The notes beneath the pieces are model-generated. The model was not told the origin of the DNA. It worked only from the letters and a program-made list of their open reading frames with translations, and made no database searches. This document shows, one piece after another, positions 37,092 through 43,230 of a stretch of DNA of 43,230 bases. Origin of the DNA: Methylococcales bacterium (lineage in GTDB: Bacteria; Pseudomonadota; Gammaproteobacteria; Methylococcales; Methylomonadaceae). The position numbers and the translations under genes were made by a program. Numbering within the stretch: the first letter of the stretch is position 1; the number at the start of each line of letters is the position of its first letter. The stretch lies in NCBI GenBank assembly GCA_003584895.1, contig QVQF01000122.1, forward strand, positions 1-43,230, given 5' to 3'.

Positions 37092-37805
37092 TTATTGATT
37101 CCATAAACAGCTCTCAATAGTATCTAAACTTATTTGATGAGCAGATAGCTCTTCCTCATTGCAACGCACGACACTTAGCGCAGGACGATTTGCTGTTGAT
37201 CTAGGAGTATTTAAACTTGCTACCACTGGCTTTACCTTAGCAGGCGCATCATCTATCAATGATGATTGCCCTCCTGTCATTAACAAAAATACTTCTGCTA
37301 AAATTTCCGCATCAAGTAAGGCGCCATGTAATTCTCTATGGCTATTATCAATACCATAGCGCTTACAAAGTGCATCTAAGCTATTACGCTGTCCTGGATG
37401 TTTTTTTCGAGCATAAACGAGAGTATCAAAAACTAAACAGAAATCAGCGATCGTTTCTGTGTGATTATCTAAACGTGAAAACTCATTATTGATAAAACCA
37501 ACATCAAATGGCGCATTGTGGATAACTAGCTCTGCATTTTTTATGAAGGCTATAAATTCAGCTGAGATTTGCTTAAAAAACGGCTTATCATCTAAAAATT
37601 CATTACTGATGCCATGAACTGCAGTAGCGCCATCATCTATTTTTCTTTCTGGATTAAGATAGGCATGAAACCGTTTCCCTGTTAAACGACGATTTATTAA
37701 TTCAACGCAACCAATTTCAATAATTCGATGCCCTTCTCGCGTGCTAAGTCCGGTGGTTTCGGTATCAAGAACAACTATTCGGTTAGAAATATTACTTTTA
37801 GTCAT
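37092..37805 (-). CDS. dnaQ: DNA polymerase III epsilon subunit (proofreading exonuclease)
   Basis: The DEDDh 3'-5' exonuclease proofreads for the replicative polymerase. Catalytic residues are visible: Asp14 and Glu16 (VLDTETTGLS), Asp101 (IHNAPFDVGFINNE), His160 and Asp165 (HRELHGALLDAE). The 237-aa length and the C-terminal tail, which binds the alpha subunit, match the family. It converges with groEL, and its promoter region faces the tRNA-Leu gene. rnhA, the usual neighbour in E. coli, is absent. Confidence 0.96.
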   Translation of the reverse strand: MTKSNISNRIVVLDTETTGLSTREGHRIIEIGCVELINRRLTGKRFHAYLNPERKIDDGATAVHGISNEFLDDKPFFKQISAEFIAFIKNAELVIHNAPFDVGFINNEFSRLDNHTETIADFCLVFDTLVYARKKHPGQRNSLDALCKRYGIDNSHRELHGALLDAEILAEVFLLMTGGQSSLIDDAPAKVKPVVASLNTPRSTANRPALSVVRCNEEELSAHQISLDTIESCLWNQ

Positions 37806-37939
37806 AGAATTATTGCAAAAGGGTTAAATTGTTGGTCTGTATTCGCTCAGAAAGTAAAACTTTACGACAAAATCTTGCTAGATGCTAGGTATCAATTGAT
37901 TCTTATCAGACATAAAAAAGAAAAAACTTAATTTATAAC

Positions 37940-37968
37940 TTGTTAAAACCATCATTAATCTTTAGAAT
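37940..37968 (+). promoter_or_regulatory. Sigma70 promoter of tRNA-Leu
   Basis: TTGTTA (37940-37945) and TAGAAT (37963-37968) are separated by 17 bp; five of six -10 bases and four of six -35 bases match. Transcription would begin near 37975, twelve bases before the tRNA. It may also serve tig, as no clear terminator follows the tRNA. Confidence 0.75.
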
Positions 37969-37986
37969 AGTCCGTTCATACAAAAT

Positions 37987-38071
37987 GCGAATGTGGCGGA
38001 ACTGGTAGACGCGCTGGATTTAGGTTCCAGTAGGTTATCCTGTGAGAGTTCGAGTCTCTCCATTCGCACCA
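37987..38071 (+). tRNA. tRNA-Leu (anticodon UAG)
   Basis: Acceptor GCGAATG (37987-37993) pairs with CATTCGC (38061-38067), followed by A and an encoded CCA. The anticodon stem CTGGA/TCCAG encloses TTTAGGT with anticodon TAG, reading CUN leucine codons. The long variable arm typical of leucine tRNAs and the GAGAGTTCGAGTCTCTC T-arm are present. Length 85 nt. Confidence 0.97.
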
Positions 38072-38175
38072 CCCTATTCTAAAAAGCTTTACGAATCATC
38101 GTTCTGCTTTCAGTTTTATCAAGCCATCAACGGCACTCATAAAAAATCTTCTACATACAAACACGAGGTATAGGA

Positions 38176-39471
38176 ATGCAAGTTTCTGTCGAAATGACAT
38201 CAGAATTAAGCCGAAAAATGACTGTAAATGTGCCTGAAGCTTTAGTTCAGGAAAAAATAGCTCAGCGTTTAAAATCATTAGCCCGCGAAGTAAAAATCGA
38301 TGGATTTCGCCCAGGCAAAGTGCCTGCTCAGGTTGTTAAAAAAATGTATGGTGAGCAAGTTCGCGGCGAAGTTTCCGGCGATCTCATCAACAGTACCTTT
38401 TATAAAGCCTTAGAAGAACAGAATATAAATCCTGTTGGACGCCCGCTTATTGAAGAAATAGACCAAGCTGATGGTTTCAAATACACCGCTGTATTTGAAG
38501 TTTATCCTGAAATATCATTAGCAAGCGTTACAGAACTTGAAGTCGTGCGCCCACAAGCCAGCGTTGCTGACAGTGACGTTGATGACATGATTGAAAAATT
38601 AAGAGCTCAAAAGCAAGATTGGTTGATTGTTGATCGCGCTGCGCAAATACTTGATCGCGTGACTGTTGGCTTTACCGGCATAGCGGACGACGAAAACTTT
38701 ACTGATGGCCGCATAGAAGACTTTAAAGTCATCTGCGGCGAGAAAAAGATGATCCCAGGATTCGAAGAGAACCTGATTGGTCTTAAAGCCGGTGACAATA
38801 AAGTATTTTCAGTGACCTTCCCTGAAGACTACAACCATGAAAAACTCGCAGGCAAAGTCGCTGAATTTAACGTAGACGTAACTTCAGTCGAAGAACCTGT
38901 GTTGCCAACTATTGATGAAGCCTTCATCGCAGCTTACGGCATCTCAGGCGGAACAATTGAGCTATTCCGTGCTGACATCAAAAACAATATGGAAAGAGAA
39001 CTCGAACAAGCATTGCGCGGCAAATTAAAAATTGCTGTCATGAACGAGTTATATGAAAAAATTCAAATAACCACACCTAACGCGCTTATCGATATTGAAG
39101 TAGAAAATCTTCTTAAACCTTATATCGAAACAGCTAAAAGACAAAAAACAAAACTTGAAGAACTTAACATCCCTAGAGATGCTTTTGAAGAACAAGCTAA
39201 ACGTCGCGTAGCTTTGGGCTTAATTTTAAGTGAAGTCGTACAAAAAAATAGCATTGAAATTGACAATGACAAAGTACTAGCGACCATCCAAAATATGGCA
39301 AAAAGCTATGAACGTCCAGAAGATGTGGTCAGTTGGTATTACTCTGATGAAAAACGACTAGACGATGTTCGCCAAATGGTTTTAGAAGATCAAGTTATTG
39401 AATGGCTAGTTACCCAAGCCAAAGTAACGGATGAAACCGTTAAATTCAGTGATGTCATGGATCAGCGTTAA
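38176..39471 (+). CDS. tig: Trigger factor
   Basis: Trigger factor is the ribosome-bound chaperone and peptidyl-prolyl isomerase that meets nascent chains. The N-terminal MQVSVEMTSELSRKMTVNVP with the ribosome-binding signature GFRPGKVPAQVV (around residues 43-54), a central FKBP-type PPIase domain, and a helical C-terminal arm domain are visible over 431 aa. GAGG at 38165-38168 supports ATG 38176. It heads tig-clpP-clpX, the common bacterial order. Confidence 0.97.
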   Translation: MQVSVEMTSELSRKMTVNVPEALVQEKIAQRLKSLAREVKIDGFRPGKVPAQVVKKMYGEQVRGEVSGDLINSTFYKALEEQNINPVGRPLIEEIDQADGFKYTAVFEVYPEISLASVTELEVVRPQASVADSDVDDMIEKLRAQKQDWLIVDRAAQILDRVTVGFTGIADDENFTDGRIEDFKVICGEKKMIPGFEENLIGLKAGDNKVFSVTFPEDYNHEKLAGKVAEFNVDVTSVEEPVLPTIDEAFIAAYGISGGTIELFRADIKNNMERELEQALRGKLKIAVMNELYEKIQITTPNALIDIEVENLLKPYIETAKRQKTKLEELNIPRDAFEEQAKRRVALGLILSEVVQKNSIEIDNDKVLATIQNMAKSYERPEDVVSWYYSDEKRLDDVRQMVLEDQVIEWLVTQAKVTDETVKFSDVMDQR

Positions 39472-39480
39472 GGATTAGCT

Positions 39481-40128
39481 ATGTATAATCAATTTGCAAT
39501 AAATCAAGCTAGAGCACTGGAAGCCGCAGGTGGATTAGTCCCCATGGTCATCGAGCAAACCGCTAGAGGCGAACGCTCTTATGACATTTACTCCAGACTT
39601 TTAAAAGAACGCGTTATTTTCTTAGTTGGCCAAGTAGAAGACTACATGGCTAACTTAGTCGTTGCTCAGTTACTTTTTTTAGAATCTGAAAATCCCGATA
39701 AAGACATACATCTATATATTAACTCTCCTGGTGGCTCAGTAACTGCTGGCATGTCGATTTATGACACCATGCAATTTATTAAACCCGACGTTAGCACTCT
39801 TTGTATCGGTCAAGCAGCAAGTATGGGAGCATTATTATTAACGGGTGGTGCTAAAGACAAACGTTATTGCTTGCCAAACTCAAGAATGATGATTCATCAG
39901 CCTTTAGGTGGCTTTCAAGGCCAAGCGTCTGATTTTGACATACATGCCAAAGAAATATTGTCTATTAGAGACAAACTCAATAACATCATGTCACACCATA
40001 CCGGCCAACCCCTGAAAAAAGTACAACAAGATACTGACAGAGACAACTTCATGAATGCTAATGATGCCGTAAGTTATGGCCTCATTGATAAAGTATTAGC
40101 CAACAGAGCAAGCACTACCGATCTATAA
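39481..40128 (+). CDS. clpP: ATP-dependent Clp protease proteolytic subunit
   Basis: ClpP is the serine peptidase that degrades proteins unfolded by ClpX or ClpA. The catalytic triad is Ser114 (AASMGALLL), His139 (MIHQPLGG) and Asp184 (QQDTDRDNF). [18 protein letters not shown] is also diagnostic. The 215-aa length includes the short N-terminal propeptide. AAGGA before ATG 39481 is the ribosome site. It starts 9 bp after tig. Confidence 0.98.
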   Translation: MYNQFAINQARALEAAGGLVPMVIEQTARGERSYDIYSRLLKERVIFLVGQVEDYMANLVVAQLLFLESENPDKDIHLYINSPGGSVTAGMSIYDTMQFIKPDVSTLCIGQAASMGALLLTGGAKDKRYCLPNSRMMIHQPLGGFQGQASDFDIHAKEILSIRDKLNNIMSHHTGQPLKKVQQDTDRDNFMNANDAVSYGLIDKVLANRASTTDL

Positions 40129-40214
40129 CGGATTGGTATTGTTCGGATATTTCGGCTAAGCTAAGCTATATAGAAAACTTGAGCTATGTACTTGGTACTG
40201 CAGAGGATTGATTA

Positions 40215-41489
40215 ATGAGTAATGATAAAAATAGTAAAGATGACGATAAATTACTTTATTGTTCATTTTGTGGCAAAAGCCAACATGAAGTAAGAAAGCT
40301 GATTGCTGGGCCTTCTGTCTACGTTTGTGATGAATGTGTAGAACTTTGTAATGATATTATCAAAGATGAATTAGACGATGAGACCTCGACTTTTTCAGGC
40401 AATTCATTACCCAAGCCTAAAGAAATAAAAGAAGAGCTAGACGGTTATGTGATCGGACAAGATCGTGCTAAAAAGATTTTAGCGGTAGCTGTTTATAATC
40501 ATTACAAACGCTTACGCAACAAATCTAAAAAAGACTCTATTGAATTGGCAAAAAGTAATATCTTACTAATAGGTCCAACTGGCTCAGGCAAAACACTGTT
40601 AGCCGAAACCTTAGCACGTCTTTTAGATGTACCCTTTACTATTGCAGATGCTACTACGCTCACAGAAGCCGGCTATGTCGGTGAAGACGTAGAAAACATT
40701 ATTCAAAAAATTCTACAAAAATGTGATTATGATGTAGAAAAAGCAGAAACTGGCATCGTTTACATAGACGAAATTGATAAGATTTCCAGAAAATCTGACA
40801 ATCCCTCTATTACTCGTGATGTTTCAGGTGAAGGTGTACAACAAGCTTTACTAAAACTCATCGAAGGCACTATCGCCTCAGTACCGCCACAAGGTGGTCG
40901 TAAACATCCACAAGGTGAGTTTTTACAGGTCAATACCGCTAATATTCTATTCATAGTAGGCGGTGCCTTTGCTGGTTTAGATCGTGTTATCAAAGCCCGC
41001 TCAGAAAAAGGCGGCATTGGCTTTTCAGCGGATGTTAAAACCAAAGATGAATCCAAAAATATTGGTCAACTCTTTGCCGAAGTCGAATCTGAAGATTTAA
41101 TCAAATACGGATTAATTCCTGAGTTTGTAGGTCGTTTGCCTATTATCGCAACCCTAGAAGAACTCGATGAAGCCGCGTTAATTAAAATTTTAACTGAACC
41201 TAAAAATGCCCTCATCAAACAATATAAACATTTGTTTGAAATGGAAGGTGCAGAACTTGAGTTCAGAGAAGATTCTTTAAAAGCTATCGCCACTAAGGCT
41301 ATGGAAAGAAAGACCGGTGCTCGCGGACTTAGAACTATTGTAGAAAATGTCTTACTCAACACTATGTATGAAATACCGTCAGCCGATAACATCAGTAAAG
41401 TGGTTATCGACGAAAGTGTTATTTTAGGTCAATCAGAACCTTTATTAGTGTATGAAACTGATAAAAAACTAGCATCTTCTGAATCCTAA
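40215..41489 (+). CDS. clpX: ATP-dependent Clp protease ATP-binding subunit ClpX
   Basis: ClpX is the AAA+ unfoldase that feeds ClpP. The N-terminal zinc finger has Cys16, Cys19, Cys38 and Cys41; Walker A GPTGSGKT is at 120-127; GYVGED is the substrate-gripping pore loop; the Walker B DEIDK follows. GGIGFSADV resembles the ClpP-docking IGF loop. Length 424 aa. GAGGA is 7 bp before the ATG. In many gammaproteobacteria lon follows; here a terminator and an unrelated gene do. Confidence 0.98.
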   Translation: MSNDKNSKDDDKLLYCSFCGKSQHEVRKLIAGPSVYVCDECVELCNDIIKDELDDETSTFSGNSLPKPKEIKEELDGYVIGQDRAKKILAVAVYNHYKRLRNKSKKDSIELAKSNILLIGPTGSGKTLLAETLARLLDVPFTIADATTLTEAGYVGEDVENIIQKILQKCDYDVEKAETGIVYIDEIDKISRKSDNPSITRDVSGEGVQQALLKLIEGTIASVPPQGGRKHPQGEFLQVNTANILFIVGGAFAGLDRVIKARSEKGGIGFSADVKTKDESKNIGQLFAEVESEDLIKYGLIPEFVGRLPIIATLEELDEAALIKILTEPKNALIKQYKHLFEMEGAELEFREDSLKAIATKAMERKTGARGLRTIVENVLLNTMYEIPSADNISKVVIDESVILGQSEPLLVYETDKKLASSES

Positions 41490-41498
41490 GCTCAAAAC

Positions 41499-41533
41499 AA
41501 ATATAGCCAAGACCCTAAGTCTTGGCTATATTT
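41499..41533 (+). terminator. Intrinsic terminator after clpX
   Basis: A 15-bp perfect stem (AAATATAGCCAAGAC, 41499-41513, pairing with 41519-41533) closes a 5-base loop, ten bases after the clpX stop. The 3' arm ends in TTT and only a short T tract follows. It ends the tig-clpP-clpX transcript. The stretch from 41534 to 41781 shows no gene. Confidence 0.85.
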
Positions 41534-41781
41534 ATCCATCACACACCCCACTCTTATCATAGCGACTAGCCTCGATGCTGCATAGCGAAACCTAGGCTTT
41601 ATAAAGTCTGAAAACCTTAATTCCAGTACATTACATCGAGACTACTTGCTGTTTTTTTCCTTAAGTAGGGGCAGTGGCGCAGAGATACACTGTTGGTATT
41701 TCTACGCCGGAGCATGTGTAAACGATAAAAAAGCTTTCACTACTGTTTTGACAGGTCTTTTGTGCTAGCCACAAATTCTAG

Positions 41782-42390
41782 CTAAACTACTAATTTTCGT
41801 ATTGGCTCACTAAATTCGGTAGTACCATCGGGCGTTACAGCGGCTACTCGAAAATAATAATAGCAACCAACAACAAGGTTACTTAAAACATAGGTTGTCT
41901 GAGTTACTGTTGCCAAAACCTCCCAGCCACTTTCAGTGCTAGGCAGTGCATCTTTACTCCATTGGATAATATACGCACCAGCCCTTTCGTTAGCTTTATA
42001 AATTATTTTAATGCTACCACTATGATCCCCATCATTCGCTGTTATGGGTGATTTAACTCTGGGAGCTATATCTTTGGTCGCCTGAAAACCAGCACTTATG
42101 ATAATAGTTTCATCGCCATCGGCTATCATGTCTACATAATGAGCTAAGCTTCTAAACATTTTATCAATCGCAATTTCAGTATCGTGCATAACAGCGACTG
42201 CTAAATGGCCTCCATCACGAGCGGCTAAAATAGCTGCCTCAAATTTATCGAGTGCAATGGTTAAATCAGCCAGAGATATTATTGGTGTGGGGAACAAGGC
42301 ATTGCCCGTAAACTTAGCGACTACATTACGGTAGTAGCTAGCCTTTTCGGGAGCTGCAATTGTAGTAAAGCTTAATAATACTTTCTTCAT
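41782..42390 (-). CDS. Fibronectin type III domain protein, unknown function
   Basis: The C-terminal half (about residues 110-200) is one FN3 domain: AYIIQWSKD, WEVLATVTQTTYVLSNL, CYYYFRVAAVTPDGTTEFSEPI are the expected strands. The N-terminal half is helical, with LADLTIALDKFEAAILAARDGG, and has no signal peptide. Comparable two-part proteins occur in environmental bacteria, with no established function. I choose ATG 42390 with AGGTG about 6 bp upstream; GTG 42399 would add three residues. The length is 202 aa. It is divergent from the tandem array, separated from clpX by a terminator. Composition is similar to its neighbours. Confidence 0.75.
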   Translation of the reverse strand: MKKVLLSFTTIAAPEKASYYRNVVAKFTGNALFPTPIISLADLTIALDKFEAAILAARDGGHLAVAVMHDTEIAIDKMFRSLAHYVDMIADGDETIIISAGFQATKDIAPRVKSPITANDGDHSGSIKIIYKANERAGAYIIQWSKDALPSTESGWEVLATVTQTTYVLSNLVVGCYYYFRVAAVTPDGTTEFSEPIRKLVV

Positions 42391-42822
42391 TTGGATCACC
42401 TTAAATTAGAAAACAACACAATCGGTTAGGTGTATCAATGATATAAAAAATACGATGCCTGTAAAATAAGCGACTACGCACCAGTTAAGTTGACCAAGAA
42501 TAGTCTTAGCAACGAGATAGCCAATAGTTTCACAATTTATTTATTATAAAATCGGAGATTGTCAAGCAGATAAAGCTTTTGCAGCTGGGTACGTTAATAA
42601 TTAACGCAGATCATTGTCGCCTAACATTGTTAACTAGGTCAATAGATTATTTTATTAGCTCTCAATTTAAGGCGGGGTAGATTGAGATTAACTGTTTACT
42701 TTTAGAAAGAGCTCTTGCTAGCGCAGGTGAAAGGCTAAAGCTTACGGATATATCAGTTCTGCCCTAAGTTGCAGGCTAGTTTATCCTACTGAACGCTAGC
42801 TAGCACTATAATTGCTTTAATA
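42391..42822. other. Intergenic region before the tandem array
   Basis: No open frame is seen. On the minus strand TTGACA (42565-42560) lies 11 bp before TATAAT (42548-42543); that spacing is too short for a standard promoter, although either box alone could belong to the FN3 gene promoter. A degenerate partial copy of the array unit (CTATAATTGCTTTAATA) immediately precedes the array at about 42806-42822. Confidence 0.45.
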
Positions 42823-43195
42823 GGACTGGCAAGCGACAGATAGACTCTATAACTGCTTTAATTAGGTCTGGTAAGCGAAAGATTGCCCTATAATTGCCTT
42901 AATTGGTCTGGTAAACGAAAGATAGACTCTATAACTGCTTTAATAGGTCCGGTAAGCGAAAGATAGGCTCTATAACTGCTTTAATAGGTCCGGTAAGCGA
43001 AAGATAGCCCTATAATTGCCTTAATAGGTCTGGTAAACGAAAGATAGACTCTATAACTGCTTTAATAGGTCTGGTAAGCGAAAGATAGCCCTATAATTGC
43101 CTTAATAGGTCTGGTAAACGAAAGATAGACTCTATAACTGCTTTAATAGGTCTGGTAAGCGAAAGATAGCCCTATAATTGCCTTAATAGGTCTGG
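42823..43195. repeat. Alternating 40/41-bp tandem array
   Basis: Nine full units begin at 42823, 42865, 42905, 42946, 42987, 43027, 43068, 43108 and 43149, with a tenth cut after GGTCTGG. Two types alternate: 40-bp units with AAGCGAAAGATAGCCC and TATAATTGCC, and 41-bp units with AAACGAAAGATAGACTC and TATAACTGCT, giving an 81-bp higher-order period. The first units at the left are the most diverged and the right-hand ones almost identical, as expected for expansion by unequal exchange. Every unit has stop codons, so it is not a protein repeat. Confidence 0.95.
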
Positions 43196-43230
43196 GAGGG
43201 TGTCCCATATTTTGTGTAAATGGGGTTAAT
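43196..43230. mobile_element. Probable left end of an IS256-like insertion sequence
   Basis: The array unit stops at 43195 and is followed by GAGGGTGTCCCATATTTTG then TGTAAATGG. From memory, the GTGTC...TTTTGTGTAAA pattern resembles terminal inverted repeats of IS256/mutator-type elements. The transposase and the other end lie beyond the window, so the assignment rests on the terminus alone. Confidence 0.45.

Noticed and set aside
42543-42565. Consensus-like TTGACA and TATAAT boxes upstream of the FN3 gene as one promoter
   Set aside because: The spacing is 11 bp, too short for sigma70 recognition of both together.
42823-43195. CRISPR array
   Set aside because: The units are directly contiguous 40/41-bp tandem repeats without unique spacers, and no cas gene is nearby.

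Overview
The window reads as a chromosomal segment of a gammaproteobacterial methylotroph, most likely a methanotroph of the Methylococcales. This is an inference from gene content: a PQQ biosynthesis block (pqqA, pqqB, pqqC) faces a four-gene ABC-transporter/beta-propeller set of the kind associated with PQQ-dependent alcohol dehydrogenases, a long NifJ-type pyruvate:ferredoxin oxidoreductase is present, and the housekeeping genes (bioBFHCD, folE-hemH, groESL, tig-clpP-clpX, dnaQ) are gammaproteobacterial in order and sequence. The DNA is moderately AT-rich, and several families of short palindromic (REP-like) repeats sit between genes.

Layout. 1-1600: a PhnA/YjdM-type zinc-ribbon gene, then a frameshifted REP-associated transposase relic flanked on both sides by pairs of GCTGGGAT/ATCCCAGC palindromes. 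1662-6339: nifJ translationally overlapped with a dihydroorotate-dehydrogenase-like flavoprotein that lacks the usual catalytic cysteine. 6343-10723 (minus): complete biotin operon bioB-bioF-bioH-bioC-bioD. 10758-13576 (plus): comF, dusA and a radical SAM gene. 13577-15584: a composite GC-rich repeat, a BaiN-like flavoprotein gene and a VapB-type antitoxin relic. 15585-20120: folE-hemH, then a membrane-anchored MutS-like ATPase overlapped with purT. 20274-26764: envelope genes, namely a lytic transglycosylase, a very large VanZ/O-antigen-ligase fusion, a trypsin-like protease and an EpsB/WbaP-type sugar transferase. 26783-33522: a MOSC protein, the PQQ-associated ABC set (plus) and pqqABC (minus, converging on it) with a stem-loop between pqqA and pqqB. 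33711-34836: an unknown small membrane protein and moeB. 34882-41533: groESL under a consensus-like promoter and a perfect CIRCE operator, dnaQ, tRNA-Leu(UAG), tig, clpP, clpX and a strong terminator. 41782-43230: an FN3-domain protein, then an alternating 40/41-bp tandem array cut at the window edge by what looks like the end of an insertion sequence.

How the genes work together. The biotin operon encodes the complete synthesis from malonyl-ACP methyl ester (BioC, BioH) to biotin (BioF, BioD, BioB acting on the intermediates). PqqA is the peptide precursor that becomes the redox cofactor of methanol dehydrogenase. pqqD and pqqE are not in this window and must be elsewhere if the pathway is complete. 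GroESL, trigger factor and ClpXP form a protein folding and turnover block. The envelope cluster probably makes and polymerises or ligates an undecaprenyl-linked polysaccharide.

Most interesting for follow-up: the triple-VanZ/ligase fusion with a beta-rich domain inserted in its periplasmic loop, the membrane MutS-purT pair, the NifJ-linked flavoprotein, the two-phase tandem array with the apparent IS insertion, and the small membrane protein beside pqqA. I did not see a CRISPR array or a clear defence island.
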